DNA of 64,000 nucleotides from Psychromonas ingrahamii 37 (GTDB lineage Bacteria; Pseudomonadota; Gammaproteobacteria; Enterobacterales; Psychromonadaceae): NCBI RefSeq assembly GCF_000015285.1, contig NC_008709.1, forward strand, positions 558,001-622,000, given 5' to 3'. Below, in pieces: positions 1-9,550 of this stretch; position 1 is the first letter of the stretch, and each line of letters starts with the position of its first letter. The notes under the pieces were generated by a model. It had not been told where the DNA came from. It ran no database searches and worked only from the letters and a program-made list of their open reading frames with translations. The position numbers were made by a program, and so were the translations under genes.

Positions 1-2
1 CT

Positions 3-944
3 AAACTTATTGGTTCAACACTCGCGCGTTTAATTGCCTTTGCTGTTTGTGTGGTAAAAAAAAATCCTGATTATATCGGTGGGTTTCATATTTTATTTAA
101 TGGGACGTTATCTATTTTATTCGCGAATATACTCAGGTGTCGCTCAATCTATTTCAGTGTAGGAGGCATTACAGAAACTCTCGTAGTGGGGAAAACCGAG
201 AATAATTTTTTTAAATTTTTAAACGGTAAAGATGATTTTTTAACTGCGTATATTTGTAAAATAGCAGCAAATGCAACGCAAATTATAACCATGGGGAATG
301 GTGCCAAACTATTTTTCGTTGAAAATGGTGTTAATAATCATATTGTTCATGTTATTTCCGGAGCTATAAATAAAAATATTTTTTATCCATCTGTACAAGC
401 CGGTGATAAAAAATATGATTTGGTGCTTACGGCGAGATTATCTAAAGTAAAGCAAGTGGAGTTGTTGTTAAAAATATTAGCCTATTTACAACAGCAGAAT
501 TTTCTTTGCAATGCTTTAATTATTGGAGACGGGCCTTTATTGGAAAGCCTAAAAAAACAGGCAGAAGAGCTTACAATTAGTGAGCAAGTTGATTTTGTTG
601 GTCACCAAAATGATATTGTCAGCTGGCTGCATCAAGCAAAAATATACATATTAACATCACGTTCAGAAGGATTGTCCCTTTCAATGCTGGAGGGGTTGAA
701 ATCAGGGTTACCTGCAATTGTACCGAATGTCGGTGATTTATCTGATGTGTTGATTCATGGGTATAATGGAGCGTTAATTGAAAATCACTCTATTGATGAT
801 TTTGCTCACCAAATAACCAGCTTGCTCTCGAACCCTCAAAAACTTGATGAGTACTCTCAAAATGCAATTGCTTCGACTCATCGCTTTGATCTTGAATGTG
901 TAAGAAGACAATGGGAGGCAGTATTTATGGTGGAGGACCGTTAA
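3..944 (+). CDS. GT4-family glycosyltransferase, 5' end outside the window
   Basis: The reading frame is open from the first bases, so the true start lies upstream; the first in-frame start-like codon is GTG at 51, but the coding frame continues before it. The C-terminal half is a typical GT4 GT-B nucleotide-sugar domain: a VLTARLSKVKQ segment, the GDGPL turn near residue 160, and the SRSEGLSLSMLEGLKSG acceptor/donor motif with two glutamates seven residues apart. It probably adds a sugar to a lipid-linked polysaccharide repeat at the cytoplasmic membrane. The next gene starts one base after this stop, so they are co-transcribed. The exact sugar cannot be told from sequence. Confidence 0.88.
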   Translation, partial: KLIGSTLARLIAFAVCVVKKNPDYIGGFHILFNGTLSILFANILRCRSIYFSVGGITETLVVGKTENNFFKFLNGKDDFLTAYICKIAANATQIITMGNGAKLFFVENGVNNHIVHVISGAINKNIFYPSVQAGDKKYDLVLTARLSKVKQVELLLKILAYLQQQNFLCNALIIGDGPLLESLKKQAEELTISEQVDFVGHQNDIVSWLHQAKIYILTSRSEGLSLSMLEGLKSGLPAIVPNVGDLSDVLIHGYNGALIENHSIDDFAHQITSLLSNPQKLDEYSQNAIASTHRFDLECVRRQWEAVFMVEDR

Positions 945-945
945 T

Positions 946-2352
946 ATGAAAAAATCATTTTCAAAGAAAAATGTATGGGAAGCGATGCCAGCTGTACTAA
1001 AAAACATATCAGGAATGGTGCTTTCATATATTCCTTTAGAATATTTAATTGGTCGTAAATTCAGAGAAATGAGGAAAGAGATTCTTAACGCAGATCATTG
1101 GACTAAAAAACAAGTTGATGCATATCAGTTACAGCAACTGAAAAAACAGTTGAAAAGCGGCTATGAAAATTGTCCTGCATATAGGAAATTATACGATCAA
1201 GCTAAAATAGATATTAATTCTATAAATACACTGGATGACTTTAGAAAATTACCGTTAGTAGATAAAGCATTTATTAATGAAAATAGACATGACCTTTTAC
1301 TGGTTGATAAAGATAGTCCGGGAGTTGACTATGTTACAACAGGAGGTACAAGTGGAGTGCCTCTTGCCTTTTATATTAATGCAAGCCGTTCGCAAATTGA
1401 ATATGCTTATTTAGTCGATGGCTGGCGTAAAGCCGGGTTTAAACTTGGAAATACCAAAGCTGTTTTAAGAGGGCGGGTGACGGGTTTAAAAAAAGGGGTG
1501 CACCAAAGCTACGATCCAATCTTTAAAGAGTACTATTATAGTAATTTCCATATGAGTAATGATGATATGAGGTCATATATCACTCACATTAAAACATTAA
1601 AAAATTGCTTTTTACATGTTTACCCATCCTCAATATATCAGCTGGCTCGATTTATCAAAAAAGAAAATATTAAGGTTGATAATATTAAAGCTATTTTAGC
1701 AGAGTCTGAAAATGTATATCCGGAGCAGCGCGCTTTTGTTGAGTCAGTGTTTAACTGCAGATATTACTCTTCTTATGGTCATAGCGAAAAGCTTGTTGCT
1801 GCCGGAGAATGTGAGCACTCAACTGATTATCATGTATGGCCTACTTATGGTTTTTTAGAGTTACTCGATGAAAGGGGAAGGGTAATCACAGAAAGAGGAC
1901 AAATAGGTGAAATAGTCGGTACCGGTTTTATTAATACTGTGATGCCATTTATCCGTTATAAAACGGGGGATTATGCGGAGTATGTCGGTGATCTTTGTGA
2001 GGCATGTCAACGGCACCATTTGATAATTAAAAATATTAGGGGGCATAATATTCAGGAGCATTTAGTGGCTTTTGATCACAGTTTAATTCCATGGTCGGCA
2101 ATTAATATGCATGATGATACTTTTGATGATGTATTGCAGTATCAATTCTATCAAGACACGGCTGGTGTTGCAGTAATAAAAATAAAAACGGCAGAGGGTT
2201 TTACAGCTGAAAAAAAACAGCGAATTATTAGTAATATTAGTAGGAAATTAGATCATCGTATAGCGGTTTCTGTAACACAAGTCGATGATATTCGGTTAAC
2301 AGAACGCGGTAAATCTGTTTTTGTTGATCAACGCATTAATATTTCAAATTAG
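946..2352 (+). CDS. PaaK/CapK-like AMP-forming ligase of a polysaccharide cluster
   Basis: This 468-residue protein belongs to the phenylacetate-CoA ligase/CapK branch of the ANL adenylating enzymes. A Gly/Thr-rich ATP loop (TTGGTSGVPL) lies near residue 130, a YSSYGHSE adenylate-binding motif near 275, and RYKTGDYAEY near 340, followed by a small C-terminal domain. CapK-like members are common in capsule and O-antigen loci. They are thought to activate a carboxylic acid for attachment to the glycan, but their substrates are mostly unknown. The upstream glycosyltransferase ends one base before this start and the ligase/polymerase follows after 10 bases, so the three genes form one transcription unit. 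Confidence 0.82.
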   Translation: MKKSFSKKNVWEAMPAVLKNISGMVLSYIPLEYLIGRKFREMRKEILNADHWTKKQVDAYQLQQLKKQLKSGYENCPAYRKLYDQAKIDINSINTLDDFRKLPLVDKAFINENRHDLLLVDKDSPGVDYVTTGGTSGVPLAFYINASRSQIEYAYLVDGWRKAGFKLGNTKAVLRGRVTGLKKGVHQSYDPIFKEYYYSNFHMSNDDMRSYITHIKTLKNCFLHVYPSSIYQLARFIKKENIKVDNIKAILAESENVYPEQRAFVESVFNCRYYSSYGHSEKLVAAGECEHSTDYHVWPTYGFLELLDERGRVITERGQIGEIVGTGFINTVMPFIRYKTGDYAEYVGDLCEACQRHHLIIKNIRGHNIQEHLVAFDHSLIPWSAINMHDDTFDDVLQYQFYQDTAGVAVIKIKTAEGFTAEKKQRIISNISRKLDHRIAVSVTQVDDIRLTERGKSVFVDQRINISN

Positions 2353-2362
2353 TTGATTTTTT

Positions 2363-3781
2363 ATGATTCGTATAACACTTCTTACTTTATTGGTTGCTTA
2401 TTTAAGTGCTTACGCCTGGAAAGATTGGTTTCGCGCAGCTTGCTGGTTGGTATTGTTAATGGCGATCTTTGAGCATCCTGATATGCCTAAATCGATAGGT
2501 GGAGTCCCTGGGCTAAATCACTGGAATTTTTTATTTATAAATACAGTTTTATCTTGGTATTCCAATAGAAAAAAAGAAAAGCTAACTTGGGAGATGCCTC
2601 AAATTGTTAACACCTTGTTTTTTTTATATGCATTTTTTATTTTCATTAGTTTGATTAGATACTTATATGACCATAGTGGTGTAATTGAATTGTTTGCAAC
2701 CATTGGCGCCCCTCCTCCTGGGGCTATAAATGACATCAATGAATATCTGATCAACTGTTTTAAATGGGTGCTACCAGGAATGATTATTTTTGATGGTTGC
2801 CGCAATCGTAAGCAATATGATTTTGCCATCGGCACTTTAGCTTTAATGTTAATATTATTGGCACTGCAAGTGATAAAAGCGATGAAATTGGGATCGCTCA
2901 CAATAGGGGGAGATGCCCTGCAGCATAAAGCGGCTAAAATCATCTCAAATAGCGTAGGCTATCATCGTGTAAATATATCAATGATGATGAGTGGGGCTTT
3001 TTGGGTTATTTTTTGTCTAAAAGAGTTAGTTAGCACTAAGCATTATTGGTTACTGATTTTGCCTAGTTGTTTTATTGTATTCCTGGCTATGGCTTTAACT
3101 GGAGGGCGAACTGGTTATGTTACTTGGGCTATTCTCGGGATTTTTTATTGCTTATTTAAATGGCGAAAATATATTTTATTGGCGCCATTAATGTTTTTAG
3201 CCATAACAATGTTTGTCCCTTCTGCGATTGAGCGTCTTGGCTTTGGTTTTTCATCTGAGCAGTCTGCCGGAACACAAGACATAGAATTTGAAAATGAGGA
3301 AGTAAATCTTTATGAGATTACTTCTGGGCGTAATTTGATGTGGCCACTTGTTTGGAAGTCAATTAAAGACGCTCCATTCTTTGGTTCTGGGCGAGAGGCT
3401 ATGCAGAATTTAGGGATTACTTTGAAAATAAAGCGAGATTATGGGGAGGCCGAAAACTTTCCTCACCCTCATAATGCTTATTTACAATGGCTTCAAGATA
3501 ATGGATTTGTGGGAGCTGCTCCAGTATTTTTATTATATCTTCTATTATTAAAGTATTCATTAAGCCTTTTTCGTGATAATTCTGAAAAAATATATGTCGT
3601 CACGGGTGGGGTCTCCTTAGCCTTGTTGTTGGCTTTTTTGATCGCATCATCAGGAAGTCAAACTTTTTATCCGAGAGAAGGTGCAGTTGCAATGTGGGTG
3701 GGGATAGGGCTCTTACTTCGAGTTTATATTGAGCGTAGCAAAAAACGCTCAGGAAAAAATAGCCCTCTTATTGATGGTTAA
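2363..3781 (+). CDS. O-antigen ligase / Wzy-type polymerase membrane protein
   Basis: This 472-residue protein has about ten hydrophobic segments and one large periplasmic loop before the last helices, the topology of the Wzy_C (O-antigen ligase) family. The loop carries the expected arginine-rich patch (TSGRNLMWPLVWKS near residue 325) and the conserved HPHNAYLQWLQDNG motif near 370. It should polymerise or ligate undecaprenyl-linked glycans on the periplasmic side. Ligase (WaaL-like) and polymerase (Wzy) roles cannot be separated by sequence alone. No strong ribosome binding site is visible, so translation may be coupled to the gene ending 10 bases upstream. Confidence 0.82.
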   Translation: MIRITLLTLLVAYLSAYAWKDWFRAACWLVLLMAIFEHPDMPKSIGGVPGLNHWNFLFINTVLSWYSNRKKEKLTWEMPQIVNTLFFLYAFFIFISLIRYLYDHSGVIELFATIGAPPPGAINDINEYLINCFKWVLPGMIIFDGCRNRKQYDFAIGTLALMLILLALQVIKAMKLGSLTIGGDALQHKAAKIISNSVGYHRVNISMMMSGAFWVIFCLKELVSTKHYWLLILPSCFIVFLAMALTGGRTGYVTWAILGIFYCLFKWRKYILLAPLMFLAITMFVPSAIERLGFGFSSEQSAGTQDIEFENEEVNLYEITSGRNLMWPLVWKSIKDAPFFGSGREAMQNLGITLKIKRDYGEAENFPHPHNAYLQWLQDNGFVGAAPVFLLYLLLLKYSLSLFRDNSEKIYVVTGGVSLALLLAFLIASSGSQTFYPREGAVAMWVGIGLLLRVYIERSKKRSGKNSPLIDG

Positions 3782-3903
3782 CATTACTTTAAAATATTGA
3801 CTGTTATTCCCATTAATATTTTAATGCTTTGTGTCATCATTTTTATTTGTAACCGTATTGTTATACGCTGTTTTTTGTATAATTTTTCATTATGATCTAC
3901 TAG

Positions 3904-5781
3904 ATGGTGGGTGTTTTTTTGAAATTTAAAAAAGATATTAATGGCCTAAGGGGTATTGCGGTCATCGCTGTTGTATTGTTTCATTTTAATGAGTCTTGGT
4001 TGCCGGGTGGTTTTGCAGGCGTTGATGTGTTCTTTGTTATTTCTGGCTTTTTAATGACGGGGATAATATTTAGAGGGATAGAGCAAGAAAGCTTTTCAGT
4101 ATTAAAATTTTATATTGCTAGGGCGAATAGAATTATCCCAGCTTTAGCCTTTCTTTGCTTGGTCTTACTTATTTGGGGATTGATCTACCTAGAGCCACTT
4201 GATTTCAGAGTATTAGGAAAACATGTTGGTAGTAGTATTGGCTTTTTGTCTAATATTGTATATTGGTCAGAGGATGGATATTTTGATGTTGCGTCACATG
4301 AAAAGTGGTTACTTCATACTTGGTCGTTATCTGTTGAATGGCAATTTTACATAATATATCCATTGGTGCTTGTTACTGCCCGAAAGTTTTTACCTGTAGC
4401 CGTGATAAAGTCAATGATACTGGGTGGCACGATTTTAGGCTTTATTTTTTGCGTAATAGCAACTTATAAATGGCCTTCCTCTTCATATTATTTTCTAACA
4501 ACAAGAGCTTGGGAGATGATGGTTGGTGGTGTTTGTTACCTTTATCCTTTTAGCTTTTCCAACATCCAAAAGAAACAAAAGGTACTGCTTGAATGGTTCG
4601 GGTTATCACTCATTATTGCTTCTTATATCTTTATCAATAAAGAAGTTGCATGGCCTGGATATTTAGCTGTTTTCCCCGTTTTAGGTTCATTTTTGATGAT
4701 TCAGGCTCAGCGTAGTGATAGCTTTATCACTTGCAATATTGTTTTCCAAAAATTGGGAACATGGTCATATTCAATTTATTTATGGCATTGGCCGATAGTT
4801 GTCGCGATTTATTTTTATTCTCTGAATGATGTATTTATCTATGTGGGCATATTACTTTCAGTTTTTCTTGGGTTTATTAGCAATAAATACATTGAAAAAA
4901 TTAACTTTAAGAATAACTTCAACTCATTGATAAATTATGTTAATTGTAAACCTTTATATATGGTATGGGGTATTGGTGTTATTGGAAGTGTTATTTTCTT
5001 AACTAACGGCCTCAACTTTAGATCCATAGAAGAAAAGCAGTTATTAAATAGTAATGCTCTTAGTGCTATATCTGACTGGAACTATCCTGAACCAAATTTA
5101 CAAATAGGAAGTCACAATATTCGATTTATTAAGGGCAGCTCAGATAAGAATATATTATTTATTGGGGCTAGCCATATTGAGCAGACATTTCCCTATGTTT
5201 CAGGGATAAATACTGAATATAACATATATTATTTAACAGAAGGAGGGTGCTTTTTAACCCCTTCTTATACTTCTAAGGTAAATTTGGATTGCTCAAATAT
5301 AAAAAATTATAAAGATGTCATAGCTGAAGTTGATTTTGAAAGGATCGTTACCTCTTTATTTGTTTTGGATGTAAATTTACCTAAGGCAGAGGCTGAAAAA
5401 AAAGAACAGCTTGATCTAAGAATATCTGAATTCAATGAGTTCTTATATTTTGTAAAGAATAAGTCTAAAAAAGTATTTGTAATTTTAGGTGAGCCTAAAG
5501 GAGATGAATTTAACCCTACTTTATCGGTAAGGCATAACCTAAAAGGTTATATTGCTATTGAAGAGGCTAGAAAAGCCTATGCAACTCATTATGGAGCAAT
5601 GCAAAGCATAACTAAAATGGACAATCTACTGATCATAGATCCTATTGAGTACTTGTGCAGTGACATTTGTATGGTGCGTAATGAACATTTTAAATATTAC
5701 TATAAAGATTCGGAACACATGCGCCCTTGGTATGCAAAAAAATCATTAGGTTATCTAGATCAAATATTCAATAACGGATAA
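3904..5781 (+). CDS. OafA-type acyltransferase-3 with C-terminal SGNH domain
   Basis: The first 370 residues form the ten-helix acyltransferase-3 membrane domain: the catalytic-histidine region VVLFHFNESWLPGGFAGVD near residue 25, then FFVISGFLMTG, and LLHTWSLSVEWQFYIIYP near 140. The last 230 residues are a periplasmic SGNH esterase-like domain with LFIGASH (nucleophile block; the usual GDSH is GASH here) near 420 and the catalytic pair DSEHMRPWY near 603. Such fusions O-acetylate surface polysaccharides. TTG at 3919, giving LKFKKDINGLRG, is a plausible alternative start because the family usually begins close to that motif. A 120-base gap separates it from the ligase gene, so it may have its own promoter. 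Confidence 0.85.
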   Translation: MVGVFLKFKKDINGLRGIAVIAVVLFHFNESWLPGGFAGVDVFFVISGFLMTGIIFRGIEQESFSVLKFYIARANRIIPALAFLCLVLLIWGLIYLEPLDFRVLGKHVGSSIGFLSNIVYWSEDGYFDVASHEKWLLHTWSLSVEWQFYIIYPLVLVTARKFLPVAVIKSMILGGTILGFIFCVIATYKWPSSSYYFLTTRAWEMMVGGVCYLYPFSFSNIQKKQKVLLEWFGLSLIIASYIFINKEVAWPGYLAVFPVLGSFLMIQAQRSDSFITCNIVFQKLGTWSYSIYLWHWPIVVAIYFYSLNDVFIYVGILLSVFLGFISNKYIEKINFKNNFNSLINYVNCKPLYMVWGIGVIGSVIFLTNGLNFRSIEEKQLLNSNALSAISDWNYPEPNLQIGSHNIRFIKGSSDKNILFIGASHIEQTFPYVSGINTEYNIYYLTEGGCFLTPSYTSKVNLDCSNIKNYKDVIAEVDFERIVTSLFVLDVNLPKAEAEKKEQLDLRISEFNEFLYFVKNKSKKVFVILGEPKGDEFNPTLSVRHNLKGYIAIEEARKAYATHYGAMQSITKMDNLLIIDPIEYLCSDICMVRNEHFKYYYKDSEHMRPWYAKKSLGYLDQIFNNG

Positions 5782-5913
5782 CAGAATATATATGAGGTCT
5801 GCAGTTGAACTGCAAACAGAAAATGTTATTAAATGTAAATTGATGAGAATTGTAATGGTATGATTTAATTGAATACTTTGTTATAGGTGTTATCAAAACA
5901 TAATGAGGTCATT

Positions 5914-6150
5914 AATGCCAAGGAAAGCATTTTCAACAGAACTTAAATGGGAATGAGCAGAACTAGTTTCGTGCATGGTTATAAGAATCAAAACTGCACA
6001 ATGAGTGTTGGACTATTTAATATAAAACTGAATAACAGGGTATATCACCTAAAACCAGAGAAAATATCAATTCAATAGCTTTAAAAGCAAGTGAAATAAC
6101 TGCAAAGTGCTCATCAATCATTAAAAAAATAAGGGCAGAATGGTAAATGT
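5914..6150 (+). pseudogene. decayed IS3-family OrfA remnant
   Basis: An ATG opens a frame beginning MPRKAFSTELKWE that is broken by an in-frame TGA where OrfA proteins of this group read ECAELV. Further on, another frame contains GISPKTREN and a stretch resembling the OrfA leucine-zipper end (SIIKKIR). No intact ORF or clear terminal repeats remain. This is an old transposase scar in the otherwise geneless 5782-6537 interval. The assignment rests on remembered family sequence, so the right boundary is approximate. Confidence 0.5.
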
Positions 6151-6193
6151 AGAGCGAAAGTTTTGAGGCTGTAAAAGACTGTGTAAATGCCCG

Positions 6194-6425
6194 TTAGAGA
6201 TGGTGAGCTAATTGCTCCTCAAATTCGATTATAAAACGATTTAAAGCAGGTTTCTAATCCCTTATTGGCATCGTCCACTTTTTAGAAACCGCTTGAATTG
6301 CTAAATAGATAACTTTAAATATAGCATCATCACTCGAAAATACTTGTCTCGTTTTAACAGATTTTTAATGACACCATTTAATGATTCAATCGCATTCGTT
6401 GTCTAAATCACCCCAGTTAGCACGC
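6194..6425 (-). pseudogene. IS256-family transposase C-terminal remnant
   Basis: Read on the minus strand, this piece gives TTNAIESLNGVIKNLLKR, then after a one-base shift SDDAIFKVIYLAIQAVSKKW, then PALNRFIIEFEEQLAHHL and a stop. This is the characteristic C-terminal end of IS256/Mutator-type transposases. The ORF is killed by a TAG where the family has Tyr just before TTNAIES, by a frameshift after KYF, and by another TAG before KPALNRF. Only about 75 codons survive. It lies between the acyltransferase and the Ala-rich beta-helix gene. Confidence 0.8.
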
Positions 6426-6477
6426 CAAGAATGTTAACATCAAATCAATCTGAGCGTCGACAAGCGCTGAATACGAA

Positions 6478-6505
6478 GGAGTGGCCAAAATTACTTGACC
6501 ACTCC
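6478..6505. terminator. stem-loop 3' of the beta-helix gene
   Basis: GGAGTGG (6478-6484) pairs with CCACTCC (6499-6505), extended by CAA/TTG after one mismatch, around a six-base loop. It sits about 33 bases past the stop of the minus-strand beta-helix gene. On that strand it is followed only by TTCGTATT, so it is a weak candidate terminator; it might instead be an insertion-sequence end. Confidence 0.35.
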
Positions 6506-6537
6506 AAGGGTAGGTAGTTTATTGTTTTTAGTAGGAC

Positions 6538-9300
6538 TTACGGTGTTTGAATCACGTTCACATTCCCCGGTTTTGTAGGGAAATATGAATCTGACGTGAG
6601 AGTCAATGTTATATTTGCCGGTTTTTCAGGAATGATTGCAGCAGCTTCAGCCGCTGCGGCTTCTGCTGCTGCGGCTTCTGCTGCTTCAGCCACTGCCAAT
6701 TCAGCTGCTGCCGCTTCTGCCGCTGCCAATTCAGCTGCCGCCAATTCAGCTGCCGCCAATTCAGCTGCTGCCGCTTCAGCCGCTGCCAATTCAGCTGCTG
6801 CCGCTTCAGCCGCTGCCAATTCTGCTGCTGCCGCTTCTGCTGCTGCCAACTCTGCTGCTGCCGCTTCAGCCGCTGCCAATTCTGCTGCTGCGGCTTCTGC
6901 CGCTGCCAATTCAGCTGCTGCCAATTCAGCTGCTGCCAATTCAGCTGCTGCCAATTCAGCTGCTGCCAATTCAGCTGCTGCCAATTCTGCCGCTGCCAAT
7001 TCTGCTGCTGCGGCTTCTGCCGCTGCCAATTCAGCTGCCGCCAATTCAGCTGCTGCCGCTTCTGCCGCTGCCAATTCAGCTGCTGCCGCTTCTGCCGCTG
7101 CCAATTCAGCTGCTGCCAATTCAGCTGCTGCCAATTCAGCTGCTGCCGCTTCTGCTGCTGCCAATTCTGCTGCTGCCGCTTCTGCCGCTGCCAATTCAGC
7201 TGCTGCCGCTTCTGCCGCTGCCAATTCAGCTGCTGCCGCTTCTGCCGCTGCCAATTCAGCTGCTGCCGCTGCCAATTCAGCTGCTGCCGCTTCAGCCGCT
7301 GCCAATTCAGCTGCTGCCGCTTCAGCCGCTGCCGCTTCAGCCGCTGCCGCTTCAGCCGCTGCCGCTTCAGCCGCTGCCGCTTCAGCCGCTGCCAACTCTG
7401 CTGCTGCCGCTTCAGCCGCTGCCAACTCTGCTGCTGCCGCTTCAGCCGCTGCCGCTTCAGCCGCTGCCGCTTCAGCCGCTGCCAACTCTGCTGCTGCCGC
7501 TTCAGCCGCTGCCAACTCTGCTGCTGCCGCTTCAGCCGCTGCCAACTCTGCTGCTGCCGCTTCAGCCGCTGCCAACTCTGCTGCTGCCGCTTCAGCCGCT
7601 GCCAACTCTGCTGCTGCCAATTCTGCTGCTGTTGGAGGAAGCCCATTAATTACAAATGGTCCTATATCCATTGAGCCTAGCTTACGTTGGACACCAAAAA
7701 TATCTCTATCTATTCCAACTGTATCAGTAAAATTAGACCTAAAAGCTGTTACTAGAATATTATCAACATTGATACCGGCATCCTCTAGTGCAGTGAACCC
7801 TTGACTATCAATAGTTTGTGCATTCATTATCGCATCAATATTAGCCACTGTAATAATATTAGTTCCCTCTATATTGTCACTTGCTCCAGATACCGCATTT
7901 AAAGCAGCGGATGTTTGGTAAATGCCATGCCGAACTTGCGCATACATACCAGACCCTATGTAGTTGTTGTCAATAAAAACTTCTTCATTAAGGTCTTGTA
8001 TTTCAGCTAAGATATGGTAACCCGTTGGCTCATTAACATGTGCTTTTGTAACATCTAAAACAATGTTATTTCTGATTCTCGTAATGCCCGCACTTGATGA
8101 ATCAATACCGTTAGGTGCGTCAAAGACTAGATTGTTATATATGTAATGGTCATGCGCTCCATTTACATGAATTGCGGCACTTTGCCAAGATGAAGTGCTT
8201 TCAATCGGTCCTGGGAACGTATCGGATTGCACTGGTCTTATATCATGGATTACATTACCAATAACATATACTTTTTGTCTCCACGCTGTGCCGTTAGTTG
8301 ATGGTACACGTACTCCGTATTCCGCTCCATGAACATGGTTGTTAATCATCCATAACTCATCTGGCTCATACTGTGCGCCCATACCTTTAGACACTGACCA
8401 CGGTGTACTAATTATATCGTGAATATAATTACTTGAAAAAACTACATTTGAACCGTATTTAACCCACATGCCTGCCTGTCTAACATTGTAAATTTCATTG
8501 CCAGCCGCATAAACATTATGAGTATTTCCTCTAGTTGGGCCACCAAGTACTTGAAGCCCCGCTCCAGAAGCAGTGTGGGCAGTATTATTTAACAGCCATA
8601 TATTTGAACAGCCTGCGCCTACGGTCATAAGATGAGCATCTTCATCACCTACCGCATTTATATCACCTGCGTCATGGAAGGTACTATTATAAACTATTAT
8701 GTTATCACTACCTGATGTAGGTGAGTTACCCTCAATAGCCATACCACCCACGATATCAACATTCCTTACGACTATGTTTTTAGCTGGATAGCCGACTGTA
8801 GCGGAACTTATTTGTAATGCCCCGCCATTTTTGAAGTTTAGATCAGAGATATAAACATTTGAACCTGTTATCTGAAAACCAATTTTTTCAATATAACCTT
8901 CGGCATTTTTAGCGCCTGTAATCCAAACGGGGCCCGATGTATTCGCAACCCATGTATCATCTGTACCATTGATAGTAAACATTCTACCACCGCTTGAGAA
9001 GCCATTAGAAAATGCACCCGCTATTTCAATATAAGAGCCTGGTTTAATATTAGCCGGCCAGTATTTACGTGGTGCGGTAGGAGTGCCATATGTTTGTGCG
9101 GTACTACCAGTTTGTGTATTTATGTAATAGTAACCTGCGACTTCAGAAGACCAATCGACAGGTCTATCAGGTGCATCTTGTGTAAAGTCTATACTTGCCT
9201 CTGGAATACCTACTGGCATTGTATATGCTGAAACGTAGTTAGACGTCGAAATTAGTAAGATTAGGAGTAAATATTTTATATGTGTTATTAATCTGTTCAT
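6538..9300 (-). CDS. secreted parallel beta-helix protein with long Ala-Glu-Leu repeat tail
   Basis: This 920-residue protein has three parts. Residues 1-25 are a signal peptide (hydrophobic LLLILLIS core, VSA cleavage site). Residues about 85-480 form a right-handed parallel beta-helix of the pectate-lyase/NosD kind, with repeated [19 protein letters not shown] and GNVIHDI turns. Residues about 556-888 are a near-perfect pentapeptide array ([10 protein letters not shown]) with Glu at every fifth position, then a 32-residue tail. Beta-helix proteins in polysaccharide islands are often glycan lyases, epimerases or adhesive surface proteins; no catalytic residues can be assigned here. It stands alone with its own upstream region. 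The repeat DNA is GC-rich in an AT-rich setting. Confidence 0.8.
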   Translation of the reverse strand: MNRLITHIKYLLLILLISTSNYVSAYTMPVGIPEASIDFTQDAPDRPVDWSSEVAGYYYINTQTGSTAQTYGTPTAPRKYWPANIKPGSYIEIAGAFSNGFSSGGRMFTINGTDDTWVANTSGPVWITGAKNAEGYIEKIGFQITGSNVYISDLNFKNGGALQISSATVGYPAKNIVVRNVDIVGGMAIEGNSPTSGSDNIIVYNSTFHDAGDINAVGDEDAHLMTVGAGCSNIWLLNNTAHTASGAGLQVLGGPTRGNTHNVYAAGNEIYNVRQAGMWVKYGSNVVFSSNYIHDIISTPWSVSKGMGAQYEPDELWMINNHVHGAEYGVRVPSTNGTAWRQKVYVIGNVIHDIRPVQSDTFPGPIESTSSWQSAAIHVNGAHDHYIYNNLVFDAPNGIDSSSAGITRIRNNIVLDVTKAHVNEPTGYHILAEIQDLNEEVFIDNNYIGSGMYAQVRHGIYQTSAALNAVSGASDNIEGTNIITVANIDAIMNAQTIDSQGFTALEDAGINVDNILVTAFRSNFTDTVGIDRDIFGVQRKLGSMDIGPFVINGLPPTAAELAAAELAAAEAAAAELAAAEAAAAELAAAEAAAAELAAAEAAAAELAAAEAAAAEAAAAEAAAAELAAAEAAAAELAAAEAAAAEAAAAEAAAAEAAAAEAAAAELAAAEAAAAELAAAAAELAAAEAAAAELAAAEAAAAELAAAEAAAAELAAAEAAAAELAAAELAAAELAAAEAAAAELAAAEAAAAELAAAELAAAEAAAAELAAAELAAAELAAAELAAAELAAAELAAAELAAAEAAAAELAAAEAAAAELAAAEAAAAELAAAEAAAAELAAAEAAAAELAAAELAAAELAAAEAAAAELAVAEAAEAAAAEAAAAEAAAIIPEKPANITLTLTSDSYFPTKPGNVNVIQTP
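6637..7632. repeat. 15-bp coding minisatellite (about 66 units)
   Basis: About 1 kb of tandem 15-base units of the type GCTGCTGCCGCTTCA or GCTGCTGCCAATTCA on the plus strand encodes the pentapeptide tail on the minus strand. Because the unit is divisible by three and lacks stop codons, several other frames stay open through the block. Units differ by GCC/GCT swaps and by Glu-Leu versus Glu-Ala versions. Runs of identical units (for example 7320-7390) point to recent expansion by slippage or unequal recombination. Copy number is expected to vary between strains. Confidence 0.95.
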
Positions 9301-9550
9301 TTTTTAGCTCCATGTGAAAAAGATACTTACAAGTACAAGACGTTACTCTGAGTATAGTTTCTTTTTATCTGTATGCCATTTTGACATTGGGATTTCAGGA
9401 GGGAGCTTGTTGCAAAATATAAGATTCTTAAATAGACTTTTTATACTTGGTATTCTGGTTAAGCCCAGTTATAAACAATTATAAAGTCAGGACACCGATT
9501 GTGCTTAACGAGGATATGACTTAGCTTCAAAATAAATTCCAAAGCATGCC

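Noticed and set aside
6637..7632. Type I antifreeze-like Ala-rich helix
   Set aside because: Ice-binding alanine helices use an 11-residue period with Thr on one face. This tail has a five-residue period with Glu on all faces.
6596..7804. Long Ala/Ser/Asn-rich and Leu/Pro-rich ORFs on the plus strand, and a Gln/Arg-rich ORF in another minus frame
   Set aside because: They exist only because a 15-base repeat without stops keeps several frames open. Only the 920-residue minus-strand frame has a signal peptide and a folded domain outside the repeat.
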